From contig NZ_JUIV01000014.1 of the NCBI RefSeq assembly GCF_004151235.1, positions 1 through 64,000 on the forward strand: a DNA stretch of 64,000 nt. Direction: 5' to 3'. The DNA comes from Flavobacterium anhuiense (GTDB taxonomy: Bacteria > Bacteroidota > Bacteroidia > Flavobacteriales > Flavobacteriaceae). The position numbers were made by a program, and so were the translations under genes. This document shows, in pieces, positions 25,993 to 34,604 of this stretch. Numbering within the stretch: position 1 is the stretch's first letter; each line of letters starts with the position of its first letter. The notes below the pieces were generated by a model. It saw only the letters and a list, made by a program, of their open reading frames with translations, was not told the origin of the DNA and ran no database searches.

Positions 25993-27039
25993 ATGACACC
26001 GAATATTTTTAGACCCTATTTATTTACCGGGCTGCACATTCTTGGCTGGTCTTTATTAGGATATCTGATGCTGTTTTATATTCCACTGACTTGGAATGTT
26101 GTGCTTCCGCAAGCATTCTGGCTTTGGCAGAGCATCGTACTATTTTTACTAATGGTTCTGTTTTATTCTACAGCAAAAATTATAGTTCCAAAAACCATCA
26201 TAAAAGACAATACTTCCCCTTTCTTACTTTGGGCATTTGCAGCTGTCATTGCCATGCAGCTAATTGCATATTTCTACACCTCGCAAACCGATCTTCATAA
26301 TCAGATTATGAAGGCAATTGGTTTTAAAAAATACAAAAACCCCTATTTTGACAATTACGTTTTTACTTTGACATTATTGGTTCTTGGAATAAGCACCAGT
26401 TGGGCAATGTTACAGCATTGGCAGAAAGCGGCACAGCATAAACAGAAATTAGAACAAGATAAAACAGTGGCTGAGTTAGCCATGCTGAAAGCACAAATCA
26501 ATCCGCATTTTTTCTTTAATTCGCTTAATAGCATCTATTCTCTTACTTACACTGATATTGAGGATTCTCGAAACGCGCTCCACACCTTAAGCCGTATGAT
26601 GCGTTATTTGCTTTACAGCACAGAAGAAAAAACAACATTACTGAAAGAAGCTGAATTTATGAGAGATTTCATTGCGTTAATGAAACTTCGTGCCAACAGC
26701 AAACTGACGATCACAACCGATATTCCTGAAAAAATACACGATTATCCTATTGTTCCAATGTTATTACTACCTTTAGTAGAAAATGCTTTTAAACACGGCG
26801 TTCATGCCACTGATAAAAGTGAGATTTACATCAAGCTTACACAAAATGGAAGCAATCTGGAATTTGAAGTAGAAAACACTTATTTTGAAAAAACAGCAGT
26901 TTCTGATGTAGGCGGAATTGGTTTGACCAACACCAAAAGAAGATTGCAGTTGATTTATCCGAATCATCACTATATTTCTTTTGGAGTTACCGATCACGGA
27001 ACATATAAAATTAAGTTGAAAATAAATTTAGAGCAATGA
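25993..27039 (+). CDS. LytS/YehU-type sensor histidine kinase
   Basis: Membrane histidine kinase of 348 residues with about four N-terminal membrane helices and no large sensor domain. The phosphoacceptor is in QINPHFFFNSLNSIYSLTY (His near 173; His_kinase family PF06580). ATP-binding motifs are VENAFKHGV near 260 and GGIGLTNTKRRLQLIY near 308. It overlaps the response-regulator gene by 4 bp and diverges from the RND operon, so it probably senses membrane or envelope stress and controls the pump. The signal is not known. Confidence 0.93.
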   Translation: MTPNIFRPYLFTGLHILGWSLLGYLMLFYIPLTWNVVLPQAFWLWQSIVLFLLMVLFYSTAKIIVPKTIIKDNTSPFLLWAFAAVIAMQLIAYFYTSQTDLHNQIMKAIGFKKYKNPYFDNYVFTLTLLVLGISTSWAMLQHWQKAAQHKQKLEQDKTVAELAMLKAQINPHFFFNSLNSIYSLTYTDIEDSRNALHTLSRMMRYLLYSTEEKTTLLKEAEFMRDFIALMKLRANSKLTITTDIPEKIHDYPIVPMLLLPLVENAFKHGVHATDKSEIYIKLTQNGSNLEFEVENTYFEKTAVSDVGGIGLTNTKRRLQLIYPNHHYISFGVTDHGTYKIKLKINLEQ

Positions 27040-27767
27040 CAGTATTAAAATGTATAGCAGTAGATGATGAACCATTGGCTTTAAAATTGGTAGAGACCTT
27101 TATACAGCAGACTCCGTTTTTAGAATTAATTTCTACTTGCGACAACGCTGTTGATGCCATGGGGCTTATCAGAGAAACAAAACCCGATTTAGTTTTCTTA
27201 GATATCAATATGCCCAATTTAAGCGGAATGGAACTGGCAAGATTAATACAGGATCAGGCGGGACCACTACCCAAAATTATATTTACAACTGCCTATAATC
27301 ATTATGCAATCGAAGGTTATAAAGTAAATGCCGTAGATTACCTTCTAAAGCCTTTCAGCTACGAAGAGTTTTTACGCGCTTCAAGCAAAGTTTTACAACT
27401 GTCGGAAGAAGCCAATAATAATTTTACTACTATCGCCGCAGATGATGAGTTTATCTTTTTGAAAGTTGAATATCAATGGGTGCGAATTTCATTGAAAGAC
27501 ATCACATACATTGAAAGTCTTAAAGATTATGTAAAAGTGCATCTAGAAGATTCTCAAAAAGCCTTGATGTCTCTAATTTCGCTGAAGGCCTTAGAAGAAA
27601 AATTGCCTTCATCAAAATTTATGCGTGTGCATCGCTCTTTCATTATTTCATTAGATAAAATAAGCGCCATCAGCAAAAGCTCCATTTTTATTGACAAAAT
27701 AGAAATCACAGTTGGAGAGCAATATAAAGAAGCCTTTAAAATATTGGTCGACAAATGGCTTAAATAA
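27036..27767 (+). CDS. LytTR-type response regulator
   Basis: Response regulator of 243 residues. An N-terminal receiver has the acidic pair DDEP at residues 8-11, phosphoacceptor Asp 56 in LVFLDINMPNLSG, Thr in FTTAYN and Lys in LLKPFSYEEF. The C-terminal LytTR DNA-binding domain begins near 140 (FLKVEYQWVRISLKDITYIE) and contains FMRVHRSFIISLDKI. It is translationally coupled to the kinase gene by a 4-bp overlap. Direct repeats bound by LytTR proteins would be expected in the divergent gap before the efflux operon. Confidence 0.95.
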   Translation: MTVLKCIAVDDEPLALKLVETFIQQTPFLELISTCDNAVDAMGLIRETKPDLVFLDINMPNLSGMELARLIQDQAGPLPKIIFTTAYNHYAIEGYKVNAVDYLLKPFSYEEFLRASSKVLQLSEEANNNFTTIAADDEFIFLKVEYQWVRISLKDITYIESLKDYVKVHLEDSQKALMSLISLKALEEKLPSSKFMRVHRSFIISLDKISAISKSSIFIDKIEITVGEQYKEAFKILVDKWLK

Positions 27768-27785
27768 ATTTTAGAATACAAAATC

Positions 27786-28079
27786 ATGGAAAAAAGATCA
27801 AACAAATATTACCTTACTTTAAGTCTTAAGGAATATGCAAATGGTGAAACCGAACCTGCAAAAGAACTAGGAATTGAATTTGACAATCACGATGAGATTT
27901 TCGGTATCATAGAAAAAATCAAACAAAAGAACATTTTTGCAAATGATTCAGAAGCGACTCAATTTGCTTTAGGATTAAAATTATTCAGTGAAATCAAAAT
28001 TAAAAATCGCAAAAACCCTCTTTTTGACGAATTAAATGAAGTTTTTCCCGTCTTCATGAAAAAATTAAAGAGTCTTTAA
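27786..28079 (+). CDS. DUF3861-type small protein
   Basis: A 97-residue soluble protein. The order of beta-rich N-terminus (KYYLTLSLKEYANGE), the central FDNHDEIFGIIEKIKQKNIF and the C-terminal NPLFDELNEVFPVFMKKLKS matches the DUF3861 family as I remember it. No function is known for that family. It starts 18 bp after the response regulator, so it is probably cotranscribed with the two-component genes, and a hairpin terminator follows the stop. Confidence 0.75.
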   Translation: MEKRSNKYYLTLSLKEYANGETEPAKELGIEFDNHDEIFGIIEKIKQKNIFANDSEATQFALGLKLFSEIKIKNRKNPLFDELNEVFPVFMKKLKSL

Positions 28080-28091
28080 AACCTCCTTTAA

Positions 28092-28113
28092 AAATAAGGC
28101 TTCAGCCTTATTT
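28092..28113 (+). terminator. Rho-independent terminator
   Basis: aaataaggct / agccttattt with a 2-base loop and a T-rich tail, 12 bp after the DUF3861 stop. The rest of the gap to 28429 shows no gene; it is A/T-rich and presumably carries the sugar dehydrogenase promoter. Confidence 0.75.
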
Positions 28114-28429
28114 GTTTTAAAATATTGAATGTTAAATTTCTGCTAAGAAGAAGACAATCCAATACTTACTGGCAATATTTTATAACAATTTCCCGTTCCA
28201 ATTAGGCATGTCCCACTAAATGCTTTTTCCAAAAAGAAGTTTGATTTCTCTTTTTTGAAATTCTGCTGCTTCACATAAAATGGCATAAGCATTTAGGCAT
28301 TCTTAATTGAAAATAAGAGTTTGTTCGAAACTGACCATTTCATAATTAACAAACCTCTATCTTAAATCTTCTCTTTCGAAATGTTCGATAATGCAAAAAT
28401 TTAATTTTAACCATTAAAATGAAAGCATT

Positions 28430-29659
28430 ATGATAATTCAAAAAAGTATTTTTCTTCTTGCCGGAATTCTTGTTTTAGGCAGTTGCTCTAATAACGACAA
28501 TACAGATGGAGGCACAGATCCAGGACCAACAGGACCACCTGTAGAAACAGGAACACCAAACACCACTTATCAGCCTGCATTTTCAGGACAGACACGCGCA
28601 GGAAGCATTCAAACTACCACCGAAATTGAATCTAAAGTTATCACCAACGGCTTAAGCGCTCCTTGGGGAGTTGCTTATCTTCCTGACGGACGTTTGCTTG
28701 TAACTGAAAAAGCTGGAAAAATTAAAATAGTAACTCAAGCTGGTGTTATCAGCAATGCCTTAACTGGTGTTCCGGCTGTTAATCCAGATAACCAAGGCGG
28801 ATTGCTTGGAATTTGTCTTGATCCTGCATATGCTACAAACCGTATGATTTACTGGGTTTTCTCTGAAGTTGTTGCTGGCGGAAATATTACCGCTGTAGCG
28901 AAAGGAAGAATTTCTGACGACGAAAAAGCGATTGAAAATACAACCGTAATTTATCGTTCGAATACGCCAAACGCAAGCACACTACATTACGGCGGTCGAG
29001 TTTTATTTGACAAAACTGGAAATTTATTTGTAAGCATTGGCGAAAGATCAGTAATAGAAACTCGTCCGTTAGCACAAGCTGTAACGAGCAGTTTGGGTAA
29101 AATTGTTCATATTACAACAAGCGGACAAGCTGCGCCTGGAAATCCTACTTTTACACAAACGGGAGCTTTGCCAGAACTTTATACTATTGGCCACAGAAAC
29201 CCGCAGGGATTGGCTATGCATCCGACAACAGGCGAATTATGGCAAAGCGAACACGGTCCAAGAGGCGGTGACGAAATTAACCGAATTAAAGCTGGAGCAA
29301 ATTACGGCTGGCCAACAATTACTTATGGAATTGAATATAGTGGTACGAAAATTGGAGAAGGTATTACGCAGCAAACCGGAATGGAACAGCCTGTTTATTA
29401 CTGGGATCCTGTAGTTTCGCCAAGCGGAATGACATTTTACGCTGGAAAACGAATTCCAGAATGGGAAAATAATTTATTCATAGGCGCTTTAAGCGGTATG
29501 CATATTGTACGCTTAGCTTTTAAAGACAATAAAGTGGTTGGAGAAGAAAGATTATTGGCTGGCGAAGGACAAAGATTTAGAGATATTACACAAGGAAAAG
29601 ATGAAGCATTATACGCCGTTACCGATCAAGGAAGACTTTATAAAATAGATAAAAAGTAA
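28430..29659 (+). CDS. PQQ-dependent aldose dehydrogenase (GSDH family) lipoprotein
   Basis: Exported lipoprotein of 409 residues (lipobox LVLGSC near Cys 19, then an Asp/Gly/Pro-rich linker). The six-bladed soluble glucose/sorbosone dehydrogenase propeller runs from about 70 to the end. Conserved segments are LSAPWGVAYLPDGRLLVTEK, LHYGGRVLFDKTGNLFVSIG, GHRNPQGLAMHP, the EHGPRGGDEINRIKAGANYG block and YWDPVVSPSGMTFY. It would oxidise aldoses to lactones outside the cytoplasmic membrane using PQQ. No PQQ synthesis genes are in the window, so the cofactor may be taken up. Monocistronic, followed by a strong terminator. Confidence 0.88.
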   Translation: MIIQKSIFLLAGILVLGSCSNNDNTDGGTDPGPTGPPVETGTPNTTYQPAFSGQTRAGSIQTTTEIESKVITNGLSAPWGVAYLPDGRLLVTEKAGKIKIVTQAGVISNALTGVPAVNPDNQGGLLGICLDPAYATNRMIYWVFSEVVAGGNITAVAKGRISDDEKAIENTTVIYRSNTPNASTLHYGGRVLFDKTGNLFVSIGERSVIETRPLAQAVTSSLGKIVHITTSGQAAPGNPTFTQTGALPELYTIGHRNPQGLAMHPTTGELWQSEHGPRGGDEINRIKAGANYGWPTITYGIEYSGTKIGEGITQQTGMEQPVYYWDPVVSPSGMTFYAGKRIPEWENNLFIGALSGMHIVRLAFKDNKVVGEERLLAGEGQRFRDITQGKDEALYAVTDQGRLYKIDKK

Positions 29660-29684
29660 ACTTGTTCATCTATACATGCCAAAA

Positions 29685-29708
29685 AAACGCCCCAAATATG
29701 GGGCGTTT
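29685..29708. terminator. Rho-independent terminator
   Basis: aaacgcccc / ggggcgttt stem with a 6-base loop, with A tract before and T-rich tail after, between the convergent sugar dehydrogenase and thioredoxin-fold genes. A further weak inverted repeat of gtttcaggttt lies at 29735-29791. Confidence 0.85.
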
Positions 29709-29797
29709 GTGTTTTTAAGATTTTGTTTTTTTTAGTTTCAGGTTTTATTCCGTTGCGTTTAACTTGGAACTTAAAACTTGAAACCTGAAACAAAAAA

Positions 29798-30412
29798 TTA
29801 AGCTTTTGCTTTTCTTTTTACTGTACAGCCAATTTCTTTAGTTTGAGTAATTGCTGGTTTCTGTCCGATTTTTAATGATGCGATTACATCTTCAGCATAT
29901 TTTATTTTCTGCGGATTATTTCCTTCTGGATCATTATCTATTGCTCCAACATATTCTACAACATTTCCTTTTGCAGTTTTAGAAACGATAAAAATATGAG
30001 GCGTACGTTTTGCTCCGTACTCATCGGTAATTTTTTGTCCCGGATCAAATAAATATGGGAAAGAGTATTTTTTGTCTTTTGCTAAATCTTGCATTTTAGC
30101 AAAAGTGTCAGCCGTAGAAGCTTCTGGATCATTTGGATTAATGGCAATTACTGGATATCCTTGCGATTTGAATTTTTTATCCAAATCGATAATTCTTTGC
30201 TCATATCCAATTGCGTACGGACATGTATTGCACGTAAAAACTACAATATATCCTTTTGCATCTTTAAAAGTTCCGAAAGAAACTTCTTTGTTGTCTACAT
30301 TTTTCAGTTTGAAATCTGGAGCCGCATCGCCCGCTTTAAGTGTAACTGCATTTTGTGCGTGAGATAGAAAAGCAGAAAATGCTAATGCTAGTAATAAGAT
30401 TATTTTCTTCAT
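29798..30412 (-). CDS. Exported thioredoxin-fold protein (AhpC/TSA-like)
   Basis: A 204-residue protein with a signal peptide (about 19 residues, ends LSHA before QNAVTL). APDFKLKNVDNKEVSFGTF near 31 begins the peroxiredoxin-like fold. The redox motif is FTCNTCPYA near residues 59-67, a CxxC with an extra feature in that the second Cys is followed by PYA, seen in a family of periplasmic thioredoxin proteins. RTPHIFIVSK supplies the cis-Pro loop. The C-terminus ends in a short Lys-rich tail with one more Cys. It lies 6 bp after a TlpA-type gene, so the pair probably handles periplasmic thiol redox or peroxide stress. Confidence 0.82.
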   Translation of the reverse strand: MKKIILLLALAFSAFLSHAQNAVTLKAGDAAPDFKLKNVDNKEVSFGTFKDAKGYIVVFTCNTCPYAIGYEQRIIDLDKKFKSQGYPVIAINPNDPEASTADTFAKMQDLAKDKKYSFPYLFDPGQKITDEYGAKRTPHIFIVSKTAKGNVVEYVGAIDNDPEGNNPQKIKYAEDVIASLKIGQKPAITQTKEIGCTVKRKAKA

Positions 30413-30418
30413 AATGGT

Positions 30419-30895
30419 TTACAGTTTTTTATATTCAGTTAATAATTGTTCATAGGTAAATTCGCTTTCGACAAATTTTCTTTTATCTCCTTTGATGAAA
30501 AGCGTTGCTGGAATACTTCCCGACCAGCTTGGATCAATTCTATCAATAAATTCTTGTGGACTGCTTTCATTTAACAAAAAGACTTCATTCTTTAAATTCT
30601 TCCTTTTCACAAACGGAATTACATTTGATTCTAGTTTCGATTTAAAATCTAAACTTACCAATAAAACAGCCAGTTTTTCTGATTTGTGTTCTGCTCCCAA
30701 TTTCTCAAAATGCGGTAATTCTTTTATGCATGGCGCACACCATGTTGCCCAAAAATTCACGACATAAGTGCTGTCTTTTCCGTTTTTGATTCTCTCATTA
30801 AGCTGATTGATATTAATCAGTTTCACATTCTGACTATACGCCGAAACCGAAATAATACCGAATAAAAATATATAGAAAAAAGGCTTTATTTTCAT
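30419..30895 (-). CDS. Exported TlpA-family thiol-disulfide oxidoreductase
   Basis: Periplasmic thioredoxin-like reductase of 158 residues with an N-terminal signal peptide (ends VSA). The active site is FWATWCAPCIKELPHFEKL near residues 48-66, a classic WCxPC motif, and SGSIPATLFIKGD gives the cis-Pro loop. TlpA/ResA proteins reduce disulfides in exported proteins, for example during cytochrome c maturation. It is first in a two-gene operon; a -7 promoter word lies 34 bp upstream. Confidence 0.9.
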   Translation of the reverse strand: MKIKPFFYIFLFGIISVSAYSQNVKLININQLNERIKNGKDSTYVVNFWATWCAPCIKELPHFEKLGAEHKSEKLAVLLVSLDFKSKLESNVIPFVKRKNLKNEVFLLNESSPQEFIDRIDPSWSGSIPATLFIKGDKRKFVESEFTYEQLLTEYKKL

Positions 30896-30928
30896 GAGAA
30901 GAATGCTTTAGGATTAATTTGTGTCTTA

Positions 30929-30936
30929 CAAATATA
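30929..30936 (-). promoter_or_regulatory. -7 promoter element for the thioredoxin operon
   Basis: caaatata on the plus strand reads tatatttg on the minus strand, an exact TAnnTTTG, giving a start about 25 bases before the TlpA start codon. No TTG is seen at the -33 position. Confidence 0.4.
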
Positions 30937-31023
30937 AAATAATGAAATCTTACTTTTTGTTAATGAAAGTTTAATGAGTGTTTTAAGAAACAAAGGTTCA
31001 GAGTTGCAAAGTAACAAAGTTTA

Positions 31024-31686
31024 CTATAGCTGCTCATTTATAAAAGAAACTAAAATTTTATTCAATACTGCTACATCTTCTTTGTAACGTGGGTAATCTG
31101 TTATGTTTCTTACGCTGTGATTTTCGGTATTGGTCAATCCAATGTCGTTTATTTCTAGAAATGGAGATTGCATCACTAATCCGTTCAAAATACAATCTGA
31201 AATATATTCTGAATGTGTTTCAAACTTTGGAATTGCATTTAAATGTTTTACAACTATGGGTTTTAAAATAGCTGTTTCATTTTCTTGTATTCCTGTCATT
31301 GGAAGAAAAAGAAGAAACAGATTTGGATATTTTTCAAAAGCCAATAATTCATCCAAAGTAAAAAACCAAGCTTCAAAATGTCCGCCCAGATTGCCAATGT
31401 AAATATCATTCAGAAAAAAATTGATTTCGTATTCGGCAAATTCAACAGCATAGTTTAAATCATCATTTATTTTGCCAGCAACATATCTTGGATTCTCTTC
31501 TATATCACTCTGATTGAAAAACTTCCATTCCCACTCGTAGGCTTCAGTTTCATTAATTTGTACAACTTCTAGAACCTCATCGATATTGAGTTCTTCTTTT
31601 TCATCATAACCGCGTGACCAGCAGAAATAATACTTCCAGAAAAAAGTGTTATTACTGAGCTCTTCAATTTGTATTTGTTTATTCAT
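31024..31686 (-). CDS. Acidic protein of unknown function, possible immunity protein
   Basis: A 220-residue soluble acidic protein without a signal peptide. I do not recognise the family. Distinct features are an aromatic-rich start (FFWKYYFCWSRGYDEKEE, residues 15-32), NLGGHFEAWFFTLDELLAF near 98-116 and a mostly beta-strand pattern. A decayed copy of its first 22 codons lies at 32252-32317. It is last in a set of four minus-strand genes, one of which is SMI1/KNR4-like, so an immunity role against polymorphic toxins is the best guess, from context and composition only. Confidence 0.55.
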   Translation of the reverse strand: MNKQIQIEELSNNTFFWKYYFCWSRGYDEKEELNIDEVLEVVQINETEAYEWEWKFFNQSDIEENPRYVAGKINDDLNYAVEFAEYEINFFLNDIYIGNLGGHFEAWFFTLDELLAFEKYPNLFLLFLPMTGIQENETAILKPIVVKHLNAIPKFETHSEYISDCILNGLVMQSPFLEINDIGLTNTENHSVRNITDYPRYKEDVAVLNKILVSFINEQL

Positions 31687-31692
31687 AACAAT

Positions 31693-32229
31693 TTATTTGC
31701 CATTATTCCAAAGAATTTCTACAACTTCGTCAATTGAATATTCAAAATATTTACCTTTTTTATCTTTATTTCTTTGAAATAAATTTAACTTGAATGAGCT
31801 AAAATTCATCTGTAACCATTTCATAAAATAGCCGTTTCCAGAGACGACGTTAATATAAAAAGAAACAGCAAAATCTGAAAGATCTTTTGGTTCCTCAAAA
31901 GATTTTAGTCTTCTTATTACTTCGTATAATTCATCTTTTGAAATATTTTCAGTTTTTTCAGGATTTGGAAGTGAAATATTAAATGCTAAAACTTCTGCTC
32001 CTTCTTCTTCCCACCATTCACAAAGATTAAATTGAGACATTTCTTTTCCTGATATTCGATGTAATTTATCTTCGAGTATTTTGTACTCCAGGTTTTCTTC
32101 ATCTCCATTTTCATCACAAAAGTCAGTATAATCCAGAATCAGTTTTAAAATTTCTGGATAATGTTTTTTTGCAACATCAAATTGAGGTTCTATTTCTTTT
32201 CGTAATTTCATAAATATTCCTTTGTTCAT
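31693..32229 (-). CDS. Acidic protein of unknown function
   Basis: A 178-residue soluble acidic protein (many Glu/Asp, few Pro). No known motif is recognised. The true start may be the ATG at 32211 (residue 7, MKLRKEIEPQFD), because the first six residues look like leader. It begins with a helix-rich half and continues with a beta pattern (GAEVLAFNISLPNP, DLSDFAVSFYINVVSGNGYF). It lies 6 bp before the gene at 31024-31686, so the two are cotranscribed. A role as immunity protein is possible only by association. Confidence 0.5.
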   Translation of the reverse strand: MNKGIFMKLRKEIEPQFDVAKKHYPEILKLILDYTDFCDENGDEENLEYKILEDKLHRISGKEMSQFNLCEWWEEEGAEVLAFNISLPNPEKTENISKDELYEVIRRLKSFEEPKDLSDFAVSFYINVVSGNGYFMKWLQMNFSSFKLNLFQRNKDKKGKYFEYSIDEVVEILWNNGK

Positions 32230-32251
32230 TCAATCATAATCTATTAAATAT

Positions 32252-32317
32252 CAGAAATAATACTTCAAGTAAAAAGATATTATTGCTGAATTCTTCAATC
32301 TATATTTTCCTATTCAT
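32252..32317 (-). pseudogene. Decayed 5-prime fragment of a duplicate of the 31024-31686 gene
   Basis: The 66 bases read ATGAATAGGAAAATATAG then continue GAAGAATTCAGCAATAATA and so on, and align along their length with the first 65 bases of the gene at 31024-31686 (ATGAATAAACAAATACAAATT...). The copy has an in-frame stop at codon 6 in place of Gln and a one-base insertion that shifts the frame after codon 15. Only the first 22 codons remain. It sits in the gap between two other genes of the array. Confidence 0.75.
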
Positions 32318-32326
32318 AACGTTTTA

Positions 32327-33676
32327 TCACAAAAGTTTTTCAAATATTTCTCTTTCTGCATCTGTAAGCTGTTTACTAATTTTAGCAAAACCTTTGCTTT
32401 GTCCAAACGTAGTATACATCACACCTTCCCAGCAATAATCTGCCATTTCCTGAACATTAGTGTTACTATCTGAATATTCTTTTAAATCTTTGTCTGTAAA
32501 ATAATACGAAACAAAATTCTCTTTACTATCCAACAATAACTTCAAGCTATTTTCATTTGTAAAATAAGAAATGAACGCTTTATTATGCGGATGTTCCTGC
32601 ATCGATAAAATAGCATTGATATACACTTTTATTGATTTCTTGTTTATTCCGAATTTCTCCAAAAACACAGGTGTAAATTTCTGCTGAATAGACTGATGTT
32701 CACCATCTATTGTTTGATAATAATCTATCAATGTTTCAAGATATTTTTCGTCTTGCAATCCTAAAGCAAAAACAGCAAAAGTTGAAGGCATCGCACAATC
32801 TTCAGCTTCAAGATTGGTGTACCATTCGTATTTCTTTTTAGTAAGATCAATATATTCTAAAATGCTTTTATGCAAATTTGGATACTTCAATGCTCCAGCA
32901 AAAAAGTAATTTTGTCCGCATTTCGGAAGTCCTTTTATAGGAAGCAATTCTTTTTCTTTTGATGAAAAACTAATCTCGAAGCTTTTAGGAAAATCCGATT
33001 TTAGAAGGTTATTCACGAAGTGCAATGCTTTTGCATAACTTTCTTCTGTTTCCGTATTCAGTTTAAGATTTATTTTGGCGAAAACATCATTTGCTTTACC
33101 TGTAAAATCTTTGTCTTTATATTCTGTCAGCTCTTTTGGAATTTTGCCTGTTCCGTTTTTCTTAAGCTGTTCTACTTCATCAGAACCCAATTCGGTTACC
33201 ACATCAAAATACTCATTTGCAGTAACTGTGGCATAACTTGGACCGTATTTAATATGAGAGACAGCGATATAACATATAAAACTTAAAAGTTCTTTTTGCT
33301 CTTCTGTCAATATGGGTTTCGGAAGCTCTTCTTTTGTTTTGGGTATAAAAATCTTGTATTTGCCTTTTTTTACTCTTTCAAAACTATTAAAAACCAGTTC
33401 CTCAGCTTGCAATCCTAATGAATAGCGGTAACTTTCAAATCCAGTAAGCTTTCTTAGTTTTTCAACAAATGAAATATAAAACTCTTTTGAGAAAGGTCTA
33501 GTCTGGAAAAAATATTCAATTATAGGCGATAGCAGAAATTTTTCACCCGAATCTAATACATAAGGATTTGGATATGCTCTATCTATTTTAACTGTATTGT
33601 TATCAATCGCTTCAATGAATTTTTCTAAAAGCGCTTCGTTACCTTCTATCTTTACTAAATAATTTAATTCTCTCAT
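32327..33676 (-). CDS. Large acidic protein of unknown function (possibly DUF6138-like)
   Basis: A 449-residue soluble protein, mostly alpha-helical by pattern, without signal peptide or membrane segment. Recognisable words are GLPKCGQNYFFAGALKYPNL near 255-274, AMPSTFAVFALGLQDEKYLE near 299-318 and MADYCWEGVMYTTFGQSKGF near 413-432. I tentatively associate it with DUF6138, with low certainty. It is 30 bp downstream of the SMI1/KNR4 gene. It could be an immunity protein or a helical-repeat partner. Confidence 0.5.
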   Translation of the reverse strand: MRELNYLVKIEGNEALLEKFIEAIDNNTVKIDRAYPNPYVLDSGEKFLLSPIIEYFFQTRPFSKEFYISFVEKLRKLTGFESYRYSLGLQAEELVFNSFERVKKGKYKIFIPKTKEELPKPILTEEQKELLSFICYIAVSHIKYGPSYATVTANEYFDVVTELGSDEVEQLKKNGTGKIPKELTEYKDKDFTGKANDVFAKINLKLNTETEESYAKALHFVNNLLKSDFPKSFEISFSSKEKELLPIKGLPKCGQNYFFAGALKYPNLHKSILEYIDLTKKKYEWYTNLEAEDCAMPSTFAVFALGLQDEKYLETLIDYYQTIDGEHQSIQQKFTPVFLEKFGINKKSIKVYINAILSMQEHPHNKAFISYFTNENSLKLLLDSKENFVSYYFTDKDLKEYSDSNTNVQEMADYCWEGVMYTTFGQSKGFAKISKQLTDAEREIFEKLL

Positions 33677-33706
33677 TCTTTATTTTATTATCACTTTTAA
33701 ACTTGA

Positions 33707-34405
33707 TTATTCTTCATCGTCCTCATCATATTCTTCATCATCATAAGACAGATAAGACCAATCAATATCAACAAGATCAAGAATGGCATCAAATCGTTCC
33801 TGATCGCTTGATCCAATAAAAGCTCCTGTGCAATTGTTTTCCTGATCAAATGACAAACTGATTACATCATAAAAATCATCTGTATATACCTTTTGATTTT
33901 CTCTGCTGATTTCGGGAACAAGCGTATAGTTTTCTTCAACAAGTTTTACAATTCCAGAATCGATTTCTCCTAAATAATTTCCGTTAAATTGAAGTCCGCC
34001 CAAAGTCCCGTTGAAAACTGCCATCAGCAGAAAAAAGTTATCTGTTGTTTCAGTTTCTATTTCCCAATCCGATTTTTCTATTGTGTCGTAATTGCCATAT
34101 ACGGGCGGGTTTTCCTGTGATAAATCTTCTTTTTTAATTCCCCAAAAAGCGACGTTCTGATTTTCTTCGTAAAAAACCAGAAAATCATCATCAGAAAATC
34201 CGATCTCGTTTTCAGGTATCAAAAGTCTGTTAAAGCAGTAATTAAGGTTTTCTTCTTTTCCTAATTCTAAATAATATTCTTTGAGTTTTGAAGGAAGTTT
34301 TACGTTTAATGTTTTCTCAAGATCGAGAATCTGTTTTTCTGAAAATCCATAGTTTTCATTTTCAGATAGGTTGTAAAGGCGTTTAATTTTTTGAATATAA
34401 TTCAT
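33707..34405 (-). CDS. SMI1/KNR4 (SUKH) family protein, probable toxin immunity protein
   Basis: A 232-residue protein. The N-terminal SUKH-type pattern is clear: FSEKQILDLEKTLNVKLPSK LKEYYLELG begins near residue 21, with the helix-Pro-x-x-L/Y signature, then NVAFWGIKKEDL and DNFFLLMAVFNGTLGGLQFN. The C-terminal third is highly acidic and ends in a run of Asp/Glu. In bacteria SUKH proteins are common immunity proteins for polymorphic and contact-dependent toxins. It is the first gene of the four-gene minus-strand array. No toxin gene is found next to it. Confidence 0.8.
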   Translation of the reverse strand: MNYIQKIKRLYNLSENENYGFSEKQILDLEKTLNVKLPSKLKEYYLELGKEENLNYCFNRLLIPENEIGFSDDDFLVFYEENQNVAFWGIKKEDLSQENPPVYGNYDTIEKSDWEIETETTDNFFLLMAVFNGTLGGLQFNGNYLGEIDSGIVKLVEENYTLVPEISRENQKVYTDDFYDVISLSFDQENNCTGAFIGSSDQERFDAILDLVDIDWSYLSYDDEEYDEDDEE

Positions 34406-34604
34406 CTGAGGCTTCTATTTTATGTAAAGCAAAAATAAACAATTAATTACACCTTGTAATGATAATCTCACTTTTAAAACAGAGGTAATTTTTAAAACCA
34501 ACATGTATTTCCTAGTCATATTTTTTTGACTAATTGACTGGCAGCTAAATTCATTCGAAATTTGTATCAATTCAAAACCTCGAGAGTACCTTTTAAACAT
34601 AACT

